A stretch of 64,000 bases of DNA from Floccularia luteovirens. Its lineage: Eukaryota > Basidiomycota > Agaricomycetes > Agaricales > Squamanitaceae. Positions 10,478 to 22,170 of the stretch are shown here, one piece after another. The stretch lies in the NCBI GenBank assembly GCA_009739215.1, contig VSJF01000007.1:496001-560000 (forward strand), written 5' to 3'. The notes beneath the pieces were generated by a model. It saw nothing but the letters and a program-made list of their open reading frames with translations. It was not told where the DNA came from and did no database searches. The first letter of the stretch is position 1; every line of letters starts with the position of its first letter. Made by a program: the position numbers and the translations under genes.

Positions 10478-13207
10478 CTATGCAGCTCCCAATCCACCTG
10501 ATGATGACCCAGATCCTTCCTCTACCTCTCTCGGCGAGCTTGTATCTATAGATCCATAGCTGCCGCTGGTATTATATCTGGTGGCACCACCCCGCAAATC
10601 TTTACGTGCCCTCGACCGGCCACGTTCCGGCTCCTTCCCTTTCTTTTTCTTCCCAACTCTCACAGTTGCTGGTTGAGCTGGAATTACAACTGGGTTGCGA
10701 GCAAGCATTGTCAACATCGCAGCGCAAAACAGAATCGCAGCCGCAACAACAAATATGGTTTTGGGGTATGTTCCTACTGTGGTGCTGTAAACCAGGCCGA
10801 AAAGCATCGGCTGGATCATCGGCAGGTCAGACCACCTATCACCACTGGTCAGGAGATAAACAAATTTTACTCACGGAAATGATCGCTGAACCCACGGCTT
10901 GCAACACTGCAAGTGCACCAAACAGGGTACCAGTTGCAACTTTATCTCCGGATTCAGACTCTTCATTATCACCTTCGTTGCTCCCAGTCGATGTTTCCGA
11001 CTTCAAAACTCTAGCTTGTAAAATGCATAGAGCCATACTTTGAATCGCAGGGACAACCCCACTACCCATAGAAGAGATGGATGACATTGCAACAAACATA
11101 GCCTGACTTTGTTTATGCGTGAGTTGCGGTATACCAATATCATGATGGCTATTATTCGAGATTATCCCATGAGAGGGTGCCGGTGATATGGTCACAAGAA
11201 CATTTGCAAACATATCAAGAAAGATCGAACACCTCGCCAATAGTATATCGAAGGAAATTGCCTGTCCGAGTTGCGAGTACGTTGGCTTCGGTTTCTTTCC
11301 GCCATTCAATTGGCCAATATCAGATGCACTGTTCTTATTACTGTTCTTTGTTTTCATTTTTCCTTTTGGGCTTTGAGGCTGCGGTTTGAAGGCCGCAATG
11401 AAGGCTGCAGAAACTTAGTTTTAAAACATTTTTAGAAGTATAAAGCACTTACAAGGTAACAAGAATAGGAGGAACACAGCCCGCAAGAAACCGACCCACG
11501 AGATATAATAGCTCAGCTGTTCCGCGCTCCATTGGTAGGTGTGTTCTGCATATAGGTATTTGATTTGGAATACTCCCTTTAAATTCAAATGAAGTGATCA
11601 GTATCCGCAGGCCGATCTGATCCAATACTATCTTACCGTGGCCAAGTGATAGAGAAATAGCGTTGCACCAAGTATCGTCAAACTCCAGTCACGCCTCTTC
11701 CGCATTCCATTTGGGTCCATTACTACCACTGGCAAAAACACCGCAAGAGGTTTCAAAAACTTCTTTATCACTCCTTGGTTTATCTGCTCTGCCTCTTCTA
11801 CACTGTTATCGTCCGCCATGTTCCCATCGACAGTGAAGCGAGACCTTCGTTTCCCTCCCTTTCCCGAGTATTCCAGTTTCGCTGCCTCTCTGCGCTCTTG
11901 CGACAACGATTCAGGGAAAATGAACAGCGCCAGCAATAGATTGATAAATGAAGAGAAGATTGCAACCCAAAATACCGAAGTGACAGCTTCTGTTCTTACA
12001 AGACTTTTTCCACCACTGAGGAAAGTAATAGGATGCCGTATGAACCAACCGCCAAGAGTAGGGCCGACACTGAAGCCAATATAAAGAACTCCTGAGAATC
12101 TGGAGAATATCTGTGCTCGTGACCCTGACGACGTGCAATCACTGATATATGAAGAGGTTGCAGAATGCACTGTAGACCAGCCTCCAAGCAGTCCCTCGAT
12201 GACCGGGGCTACCAGCAAGAGCTTGTGCCCATGGTGCGATAATGGTGAAGATGGCGTCGAAACAAGAATAAATATCAAATCACTGCGCATACAAGACATT
12301 AGGTGCTGTAAGTAAAAGTTGGAGCGTGGGTTCAGACTTACGTGAGGAACAAACCTAACGTTGCGGTAGCTAGGACCTTTGTTCGACCATAGCGCTCACC
12401 GAAGTGACCCCACCATCCAGTAGTGAGAGCTGACAGAAGACCCATTGTAACGGTCATGATAGTTTGCAACTGCGCAGCCCCAGCTTGCACATTTGAGTCT
12501 GAAACGCAATGTTCGGATGGCAAGCGCCGGGGATCTGATGTGTCATCATCATCTGAAGTTATTGGCTGGAATTGAAGGGGCATAGAGTAATTAGAAGCAA
12601 AGGGGTGAAGGTCCGGACCGAGGGGATCCAATGACGCATAGAATGCCTTGTTGGTAATATGAGGAGCGACGACGAAAGTCTCAACCTCTGTGGTCCTATT
12701 ATGCATGGGGTGGCCATAAAGGCGGTTACAGGAGAGCTGAGTATAGACTTCGACGCGAGGAGCGAGTGTCATTGCACGCTAAAATGCGCTATTAGAGTGG
12801 ACGCGATGAACAGGCGTTGCAAACACATACCGCGGAGGCACCAAGTATCACAAAAGGAACCAGCCTATACGTCCAATTCAGAACCACAAATGCCAGAGAC
12901 TATGTTCAAACACATACCATAATGGCCTTGCACGATAGAAAGGCTTCTTTTTGGGGACTGCATCGTTCAATAACGGTTGGTGTTCGTCCACCACCATATT
13001 TCCAGCCACAGCACTAGACTGCATTTTATTAATACGGAACTTGAGTCCTTTGGTTTTGGTGGTTAAAGATTGGGATGGTTTTGAAACGGATGGATTTACA
13101 GGCGACGTATGGTCGAACTGGGGGAATGCTTCGAGCACTGGAGAGGAGAAACCACTACTAGTTTGCGGGTCACCGACCGCGGAATCTATCTGGGGGCGAT
13201 ACGACAT
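10478..13207 (-). CDS. MFS transporter (copy 2, paralogue of 988-3277)
   Basis: Twelve-helix-type major facilitator transporter of unknown substrate. Exon 1 (13207-12918) encodes a 97-residue disordered cytosolic N-terminus ending FYRARPL. Exon 2 (12864-12831) is 34 nt and encodes the first helix, WLVPFVILGASA. Exon 3 begins 12778 with RAMTLAPRVEVYTQLSC and contains motif A, GWWGHFGERYGRTKV. Further on are LVAPVIEGLLGGWSTVHS, GFSVGPTLGGWF, FPESLSQERRE, a long loop, and a C-terminal half with GALFGALAVLQAVGS and FGLVYSTTVGTYPKTI. The Lys- and Ser-rich tail ends at 10478. Its layout is the same as copy 1 but the copies have diverged strongly, and IMD and MED19 lie between them. An A/T dinucleotide run sits 20-33 bases before the start. 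Confidence 0.93.
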
Positions 13208-15219
13208 TTTTAGGGAAAGCAGAGATTTATATATATATTAGTGTTTTGCCGAAAAGGAATGACCTCAAAAGTTGGACCTGAAACAGTAGGGTTCAACGTG
13301 TCGGCGGCGAGACAGGCGCGCAGATACTGCCTGGAGGAAAGAGCGTGGTGATTGTGGGAAGATGGATGGGGAATGAAACATTCAACCTTGGACAAGCAAG
13401 AAGCAAGCTGTGGATGTTAATCAATGGTGGTCGATGGAATTGAAAAAGTAAAGCAGTAAGCAGTGGGGTATTACCACTGCCTTACATCACGATGGTTAAA
13501 TATAAAGCTCATCAAACGGTGTGCACACCGCCTGAATACCAATCTCCACACGATTGCTCTATTGATACCATCGCGAACGCACAACGACAAGATAAGCTCT
13601 CTGTAGCTTTCAGACAGCCTGAAATTCATGTGGTGTTCACTTGTTCCGATGTTAACCAATTCCGCAATGCAAGTCCAAACGTTCATTCTCCGTACGGTTC
13701 CTTCCTTCTCCTCCAAGAGCAAAGTTCATAACGACCACATGTTCGCCATAAGGTAGCATGGTAAGATTAACCACGGCTCGATATCCGGTGGAGGGACATT
13801 TGATAAGCAGAGTTTGTAACGTGGATGACAGGATCTAACCACCCGGCACTCGGTAACTGCATGTTACTGCCTCCTTTTGCACGGACGCAAAATAGATACA
13901 ACGGCATCATATCGAGCTTAATTAAATACTGATAAGGCCAAGGAAGGTGGCTTTCTAAACCATCAATGTGTATTTCTGCAAAATTTTGCCGTCTATTGGC
14001 TGTCGGACTGGTCACATGTTTGGCTCTTTTCTTCTCCTGAAATGTTTAAATTTACAGTAACGGTGTCCTGCTGGAATATCTGAGTTCCGCATAATAAAGG
14101 GGCCTCAGGAGTTGTCCTAAATTTAAAATTGAAATGATCTTGGTTCCCACATATATCCGACCTACATCCAATATATATACACTATGATAGTAAAATTTTC
14201 AAATGGCTATGTAAATCAATCGTACATCCCAGACCGCAAAATATCGAGTAAGTGCAATAGGCCACTGAGCTTGGGCCAAACCTTCGAAGGGCTGCGTTCA
14301 TGATTATTTTCCACTGTGGCAACTAGTTTCTACATTAGAACTTACATGACATGCAGCTTCTTGTTGGCAGTACGCAAGAACCTTCTATCCACAGTCACTT
14401 TCTGCAAGTTATCCAGGTATAGTATAGAAGATTCAATGCCAAGAAAAAATACATTCCCACTACTCTCTGCTTCAAATATTATATATATTCACTTTCGCGG
14501 GAGAGTTTTTCGAAGCAATTAAGATATAAATATGTCAACTGCAATTCTTGTCTGCCTCCTCCGAAATGCCTCATGTTAGAACCAGAACCGAGATAGAAGG
14601 CTGCACTAAAGCATAATGAAAAAAGCTGGGAATTCATTTGTTATTTCGCCACGGCAAGGAAATACTTACTTCGAAAATTGTGACAAACCTCAATGCACTC
14701 TTGCTGTACGATAGACTAGTCAAACTAAACGTGATTTACTGTAATTAGAAGTCATATAATTCCTTCTGCATTTTTTTTTTGGGGGGAGGATGTGGACCTG
14801 TGGCAAAAGTACCTCAGTGACAGGAAAATACCAGTACATAGTATCACCACAAAACCATACGTGGCAATACTTTCAAGTGTGCACGAGAAAAGAACACCAG
14901 ATAATTATATATGAAAGCAAGAAAGGCCCAGGCCATACTTTCGATTTCTCATAGACTGCATTCTGCAAACGTCTGACATCGTGGCCGAACTTAGAGGGTT
15001 CATAAACAAAATGAGGGTGATAAAATTTAGCTGGAAGAATGTGGATGTGCAGAACTCTTTCAAGAACCAGTGTATCGAATGAGAGATGAAACGAACACTG
15101 ACTATTTTCGAGTATACACCTATATAGAACAAATTTAAACGAGTGAACAAGATGACATACATAAGGCAGGGGTATATATCCTAAAATGAAGGGCTGTTTA
15201 CAGCAACCTCTGCCACGGA
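13208..15219. other. Two-kilobase region without a recognisable gene
   Basis: It lies upstream of MFS copy 2 and downstream of the orphan membrane-protein gene. The sequence is AT-rich, especially 14000-15150. A T-run followed directly by a G-run lies at about 14771-14787. Short frames (13471-13722, 13767-14015, 14905-15162 on minus) have no family features. I see no tRNA or repeat here. Confidence 0.55.
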
Positions 15220-17606
15220 CTACCCAATAAAACCAGTCCTACCATTTTCCAGTGGACCCAAACGCACCATAACTCGCTGACTGTTCATTACAGGGTCTTC
15301 TTCGAATTCGGGGAACGAAACGCTCAATCCTCCCGCTGATGCGGCTGCAATAACATGCAATACCTTTCCTGGGTCAAAGTAAATGTTGTCTTCTGGTTGA
15401 CTTTGTGTTGCTGCCCTGAATCGTGTCATCACGATGATACCTATTGCGACAAGCCCCACAAATGATGGTGCAATGAGGACTCCTGGGGCGGCATATGGTG
15501 CCTGGAACCACCCAAAAGTATCAATTTTGAAAGTACCATTGGTTGAAACCCGCATGCTTTCAGGGATGACGCTTGTATTTCCCGGATATAGCCCGTTATC
15601 GGTTTGTGTAAATACCGTCCTAAGGAGCTAGGGAGGCAAATGTCAAAAAATTATGTACACTCAAGAGAGATGGGTGCTTACGGTAGCACTGAATTCGAGA
15701 ACACCACGTATATATTGTTCCTATCGGTGCAACCTAAATATCTCATCTGATGTGTGAAATCAAAACATACCAGAATCTCTTCAGGTTTAGAAGATGAACC
15801 AGAGAATGTGGATATAGTGTCCCCGACAGAATTACCGGTTAAACTTTGTCCAATGTATATTCCGCGAAGCAGCATTCCAATGGTAAACTGACCAATCCAT
15901 GGTGCATCCAGTGTTATCAGGGGTTGCGATGCGTTGATGAGGCTTGGGAAGGAAGAATTGAACAGGTTTGAAGTGTCCTTGTAGTCTACGCGCAAAGTGG
16001 TAATTTTTGGGGAGATTCTACACACGGTTGTCTTCATGAAGTTATATGCGCCCCAACCCATGATAATAACATCTACCAATATTAATATTTGTCAGCATGG
16101 ATCTCATGATGTATAATAATCAGAGTCATACCGAATTCAGGAGTTGAATCTCCGGGTTGTGATAAACAAGCAGCTCCTAAGACAGCATCAATACTAGGAG
16201 AGGTCAAAATTGGACCTATGTTACAAGGGAGATTAAAGTCTGGCTTCCTCATGGTATGCACAACGTACTGGTGAGGTATGGCTGTGATTCGTTGGAACAA
16301 GACACGCGGAGTTCTGCCAAGGTCACATTTGAATTAAAGACAGTATCTGTTGCTGACAACAACTCAAGTGCCGGAGAGGTTGTAGCATCTAGTGCTCGTT
16401 GCTGGCAGTCCACTTCCGCAGTAAACCCTTGTTGATTCATTTCGTAACCTATCGAAAAACCATAGGGAAAATGTGAAAGGTCCTTGACCACTGTGTTTGC
16501 TGGCAGATACCCATAGTATGTATTCTTGGTAACCGTGTCCACAGGTATATAATTAGCTGGAAGTATTCCACCTGTGCCACCAGGAGTGTTAGTAATTATT
16601 CATTCTAATCTTCTACATTAAACTCACCAGTGGAGTTAGCATAAGACATTTGGTTGAAATTGAGGACATTCGGTAATTCCAAGAAAGCACTGACTGAAGT
16701 TGAGCCACTAGTATCGACAATGGGAATTATATTCCTCAAAAGATCTGATGAAATATAATTTCAGAAGTATAAAAAGTAATGAGTAGTGCTGCACACCTGG
16801 ATTGACTTTGTCGCTGTTATTAAGTAGAATACGAATGAAATCACTGCTGGTCATGTCCAATTCATAACCTGACATAGAAGTCTTCCATTGGATGCGCTTT
16901 GGCGTCAATAGTGTGGACCACCTATACAATCATTGAGATAGTGCATAACATCTTTGAACATTAGATCTCACGCAGCAGTCTGTGCTCCAACTACAATGCT
17001 ACATATAATAGCAGTAATTGTCCATTGAAATCGGCTGATATTGAATATAGGCGACCTGTCTGCGATCTTCACGGCCGCTGCCACAGTATACAACGAGATC
17101 TCTTTTGTTAAAAAGACGGATATGGAATAGCGAATGGCGCGTGAATAGAGACTGTGCCATAGGAATAAGCAACGGAACATTCAAAAGTGCTGAAATATAC
17201 GTACAATCCAGAAATGGCAGATAAAACAGTTGCTATCAAGGTGGCAATCATTGTAACTGCTTGGGAATGTCCTTGTATCCATTCCGCCGTACGATCCGGA
17301 AGAGCGATAGGTCTGCTCCTTGTAACAGCAAAGAACGTCCATCCGAATATTAGCAAAATTGATTGCCCAGTGATAACAATCGCGGGCAAGTAGACGCTTC
17401 GATTTAGGAAAAACGGACGTGGGCCACTTTATCAATATAAGTACCTCCTTGAAAAATGAGTTGAGTAGAAGTTCTTACCGACGTCTAGACTTCAGATTTC
17501 CGGGATCCCCAGTTTCCCTACTAGGTTTATTTAATAATGAGGACTCCGTCTCTTTGTCACGGTTAGGAGGAGAAAAAAGATCGTGCAAATTTTCCGCACT
17601 CTCCAT
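15220..17606 (-). CDS. Orphan multi-pass membrane protein with large extracellular domain
   Basis: I recognise the layout as a fungal orphan family but know no function. Chosen start MESAENLHD at 17606; an in-frame ATG at 17759 would add 51 residues. After a short cytosolic segment come three hydrophobic helices (SVYLPAIVITGQSILLIFG, AVTMIATLIATVLSAISG, WTITAIICSIVVGAQTAAW). A roughly 370-residue outer domain follows, with several N-x-S/T sites, Cys residues and blocks such as RNIIPIVDTSG, VDCQQRALD and TIGMLLRGIYIGQSL. A last helix (GVLIAPSFVGLVAIGIIV) leads to a cytosolic tail ending at 15220. About nine introns of 45-60 nt all keep frame. The layout resembles a receptor or adhesin, but that is inference only. 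The gene stands alone between a gene-poor gap and the endoglucanase. Confidence 0.78.
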
Positions 17607-18380
17607 AAGCTTCAACTTGTAAAAAAAGAGCAGCCGACGGCGGGGTATACAATGGTCGTTGAGGAGCTGGAGAGAAAGTACCAAATCTCCTGCGGGGAGT
17701 TTCGTGTATAACTTCCTGAAGGCAGGGTCGTCTGGCAGAATAGTACCTTTGCTTGGCATAAACTGCAGCCTCCCATGTGTCCGCAATCCATTGAATATAC
17801 ACGGGTCATAGGTAGAAGGAAAGGGAAACCTCAGAATAAAGAAAAAATGTATATTGACATATATTTCTATGCCGATTGATCCATTGAATTTGATGCCATA
17901 ACGAGGCTGAACTCATCGTTAAAAATTGGCATCCAAGCATGGAGTTTCTGCCGTAGGATTAATACTAGCCTATACAGTGCCTAGCATTCAGAAATGTAGT
18001 CCCATTATAATCGCCCACCTGAGAAATTACGCACACGACTTGAACTGTATTTATTCAGGATTACTTGGCCCAGGAAGCTGTAAAAAGAATTTTCAAATAT
18101 TTATCCCGAGTCGCCCGATAACGTTTTATACTCAATACAATGAATAGCCTTGACACCAGTAGTGATAGTAGTAAGGTTAAGTATTTTCAATTTAACAATC
18201 AAAATGTAAGATTATCACTGTTTACCCTTATTGACTAGTAGCTTCCTGAATTAGGATTAGGTAACTTCAATGCACCTCTCAACCTTATCTAACTTATCTT
18301 AGAACAAGACGTCACAACAACAGATCCAGAAACAATTTAATTCTGCTGTACGGATGTTAACAAGAATGGTAGTAGTCATT
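17607..18380. other. Intergenic
   Basis: About 770 AT-rich bases holding the promoter of the orphan membrane-protein gene and the 3' flank of the endoglucanase gene. No reading frame here resembles a protein family. Confidence 0.55.
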
Positions 18381-20476
18381 CTACAGGAAAGGTTTCAGGG
18401 CCTGAGGGAGGATCTGCGAGATTGCAACACCACTTGGGGGCTCGATTGATTGGAAGTACTAAGAAAGGGGGGTTCGTTCAGTTGTTATCATTCAACAAAG
18501 GGGTTTACGCACAGTTCCCCACCATGGCCCGGCAGCCCACCATAAAGCGCCTGTACGGAAATTGTGTCAAATTTTCAAAGGTGACCAATACAAACGACAA
18601 CGTACCAATCCAGACACCTGACTGTTGCATAGAGCAAAGAGCACCTTTGACAGCCTCAATACACTGAGAGTTAGAACCAGCTCCTAATTCTCCTAAGAAT
18701 CCCTTGAGCCCGGTTTGCTTAAGCCATGCAGTAGCTGCCGCAAGACGTTCAGCACCAATGGTCGAAGAAACACAAGTTGCAGAGGTTCCAGAGCCATCAG
18801 AGTCGAGATACTGATGCATCTCTGTAGAGCATTCAATTTTATGCTGCAAACGAGACATTCTCGGTGACTTACCGATTGCAACGTTGTTGTTAGGGTCTTT
18901 GATTGCAGCGAAAGCATTGGAATTACCAGAAGAAGTCCATGCTGAAAAAAAAAAGTTAAGAATAGGAGGATCAACCGAAAGTGAATACATACTCCAAGCG
19001 CCAGTATATGCTTCAAAATGGACAAGTGTATGAGTACAATCCAACCAAATTAATAAAAAAGATACGCACAAGTTCCTGAAAAATAATATTAGCATATATT
19101 CTGACAACGCCACAGCATGTTTATGTTTAAACACACCTTCAACAAGAATAAGTTGGGTTGTTGCTCCGCTAGACCTGATACCGTTGACAGCTGCTTGGTT
19201 CTACACAGAGTTGGTAAAAGTTGTCAGGAGTTCACAAAAATACTTACGAGTTGGAAGACGGTCTGGGCATCAATATCATGGGGCTCATTCATGATGTCTA
19301 TCCGCTCGATAAATGGAATGGAACGTAAGAATGGGTATTCGGACTAACCGAAAATAACATTGTTGTTGGATTTCTGTTGGATATATCAGCAAATACGTTC
19401 GTCATTTGAGATATCAAACTGACGAATTCGTTAGCCAGGTTCTTCCACCCTAACATACATTTGTGAGCTAGAATGAATTTGAGAAAAGAGTTGAACTAAC
19501 AGGTCTGGAAACTATAGAATGATGAGAATCTTGTACGATATAGGTATATAAACAGCTTACTTTGCAGTGCTTGTGATCACAGCATTGTTGTACCTCATAA
19601 AGTTGTGTGCTAGTAACTTGTAAGTTTTCAAGAGACAACGAGAGAAAGTAGGTTCTTACGTTCTATAGCCGCAAAGCCACCCTTGTTGGTGATGTAATTT
19701 ACAATCTGTGAAAAAGGGCTTGAGTTCATCTTCAATTCGAAAAGATAGTACACCGACCGTTTTGAGACCGCTGAGATATGTAGCGTCAAATGCACCAGTT
19801 AAACCATTTGCGGGAGGGCTCATCCTTTCTTGTTGGAATGGGATGCGGAAGGTGTTGAAACCTTGTGACATGAAATAATCGATGGAGCTTTCAATTGAAG
19901 TTTTAGCACAAGATCCCTGCAAGATGAGTCTGGTTAAATGTACCTAGGGCTTGGCCATGTGTAGTCAGTTCCCAGCACACCCTAAATTTTAGATTCATCA
20001 GAGTTGGACAGAACCTTCCCGGAAACACATACAGGGATCTTCGTATTTCCGAATTCAGCACCCGACTCGTTAACACCGAAGAACTTGAATTTGGTACGAG
20101 TACCAGAGCAAACTGTCGAAGACGGCGCAGATGACGTGGTAGTACCAGTACCTCCTCCAGGGGGTGCAGTAGTGGTTGATGCTGCAGGTTGGCATTGGAA
20201 GTAGTCTATATAGAAACGTAAGTATCCACTTGACGTGAAGTCGTCTCCTTTTCCTTACAGTCATTTATAACAACACAAGTGGAACCAGCATCACAACTGG
20301 TGGGGCCAGTGTATGTAAGACCCTAATTACAAGGACGTATGACGTTATTGAGAGTTTGAAAGGCAAAACCAAAAGTTGCATACACCACATTGTCCCCAGA
20401 CAGCTACAGACAAGACAGGGGTGCTGACTGTTGCAAGAACAACCAAAGTGGCAAGAGTTGATATTGAGGACCACAT
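18381..20476 (-). CDS. Secreted endo-beta-1,4-glucanase, CBM1 plus glycoside hydrolase family 5
   Basis: Extracellular cellulase cutting internal beta-1,4 bonds of cellulose. Residues 1 to about 24 form a signal peptide (MWSSISTLATLVVLATVSTP). A fungal cellulose-binding CBM1 follows (VWGQCGG, YTGPTSCDAGSTCVV, YYFQCQP), then a Ser/Thr/Pro/Gly linker and the family 5 domain. Visible catalytic-domain marks are KFKFFGVNESGAEFG, GFNTFRIPFQQERM, HNFMRYNN, the acid/base Glu in MNEPHD (about 19285), HQYLDSDGSG and the nucleophile Glu in GFLGELGAG. The C-terminus SIEPPSGVAISQILPQALKP is typical of subfamily 5_5. More than ten short introns interrupt it, including one in the CBM1. No lesion was seen. 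Such genes are usually cellulose-induced and glucose-repressed, but I identified no regulatory sites. Confidence 0.96.
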
Positions 20477-20959
20477 TCTCGACGAATCGTTAGAAATGTC
20501 ATATCCCTTCGTGACTCATTTTAATACCAGTGGACCAATCTGTAAAGAAGTAAAAATTCTTACTCATCCGTTGAAACCCCGATATACATCCCTGTACATT
20601 ACAAGTGGTGATTGTCCTGAACACAGATGACCTGGCCCCTGGAGGTAGAAAGATCAGCAGGAATTGTGATCTTCGGGTGTCCAGTGGATTTCTCGGTTGT
20701 TTGCCAGGCATCACAAGACCAATGATATACTCGTGATCAAACGCGTACGTGGGGTAACCCAGAAAAATCTCGGAGCATTGGAATTGAGTTAATTGAGATG
20801 CATTGTGAGAGAGTACGGCTACAGTGACCAACATTGTACGATACAAGCTGTATCAAATAGGAAGTACTTTCGCTAGGATTGCGGCTAGAACAAATGGGAA
20901 CATTTAATTGAAACAATAATACAGAATTTTTAATGGGATAGATAATTGAAAACTGAGTT
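20477..20959. other. Endoglucanase promoter region
   Basis: About 480 bases between the endoglucanase start and the stop of the SARAF-like gene. I see no reading frame with family features here. Confidence 0.5.
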
Positions 20960-21972
20960 TCACCGAACATTTGATCCGCCAAATCCAGTACTTCGTCTCA
21001 TAGATCCGAGATTAGAGCTGCCTTCTCCACGATCATAAGAAGATGATGAGTGACCCCTACTTCCCCCAAATAAAGGTCTTGGCTCCGGGCGGGGTACTCG
21101 ATCTCTTTCCCAGTCCCAGGTGGGTGGTTGTTGCGGGGCTTGGTTACGGCTACGGTTCCAGAGATGATTTGCAACCCCACCCAAAGCTGCTCCCGTCCAA
21201 AATCCAGGACGCCAGCCCGCGTTTGTCGGGTCCGCAGTGTCACCTGGTTTTGAATATGGAGGCGGAGGACCCGTTGGATCGTCGGGGGTACCTCCAGGGA
21301 ACCACCCTGACCCCCCACCAGGACGGGGTCCTGTGCCACTTGCACTTTCTGAAGTTCGTGGTTGGCGCAGACAAGACATGACGAAGCTGTAAGCGATAAC
21401 GGCCAGAAACGCAATCCAAATGACCATAAAAATTATCGTAGAAACATCGTATGCTTTTATGAAACAGGTCAACAGGTAATGTAAAACATTTATAATACTA
21501 GTAACGTACATCTGAATATCGGTGAGTCTGTGTCACGAAGCGAACGAGGGACTTCAACCAATCGGTATTCCAGAGAGCATGAGCCTAAAGTGAGGGGGTG
21601 GTTAAAAACGAGGAGAAGCATCAACTTGCTGAACTTACCTTTGAGGACATGCGTATCTCCAGGTTTTGACCAACCCTCACAACCGACTTCCACTCTTCCG
21701 AAACGAAGCGCCTCAGGAAGATCTGCTTCGCACTGCGACAATGTTACTGTGAATTTGCTAAACGTCAACATTGGAAACATGAATCTTACCTTCCAATCTA
21801 CATCTGTTCCAGATCCTCCAAGATTTTTGCAGCGCACAACCTCAGGCTGGTAAAGTTTACAGGCAGATCCCCGGCAAATTAGCTGGGGTATAGGATCAGT
21901 TCGACGTGCTGCAGTGAGAGAACCCTTGTAGAATGTAATCGCTGGAATGTCAGAAAGCTTGACACGAGACAT
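20960..21972 (-). CDS. SARAF: SARAF-like store-operated calcium entry regulator
   Basis: ER-membrane protein family (SARAF/TMEM66) that in animals restrains refilling of calcium stores. Exon 1 starts MSRVKLSDIPAITFYKGSLT and continues RRTDPIPQLICRG and VVRCKNLGGSGTDVDWK. Later exons give CEADLPEALRFGRVEVGCEG, HVLKGSCSLEYRLVEV and the single membrane helix STIIFMVIWIAFLAVIAYSF. The luminal Cys pattern and the SCSLEY block match the family. The cytosolic tail is Gly/Pro/Ser-rich with SGWFPGG, GFWTGAALGG and a Ser/Arg end, like animal SARAF tails. Unlike animal members, I see no strong signal peptide before the luminal domain; residues 8-20 are only weakly hydrophobic. Four exons; start ATG 21972. 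Confidence 0.93.
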
Positions 21973-22170
21973 GTTAATTGTATGCGTCGGAGGCACTTTC
22001 AGGCATTTTGTTAATTACTGTGCCAGGTGTAACTGACGTGGAGCCGACGTGTTTATGTGCAAGCGTGATCGAATGATCGTGCAAAGGTACGACAATCACG
22101 CTGTTTGTCGGACCTTAGATTACAACAAAAAGCTTAATTTTACGTGAACATATTAAATTTACTGTGTAAA

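Noticed and set aside
13227..13240. TATA box of MFS copy 2 in the AT dinucleotide run
   Set aside because: It lies only 20-33 bases before the start codon, which would leave almost no 5' untranslated region.
21530..21853. 107-residue plus-strand frame
   Set aside because: Antisense to SARAF-like exons whose minus-strand reading matches the family.
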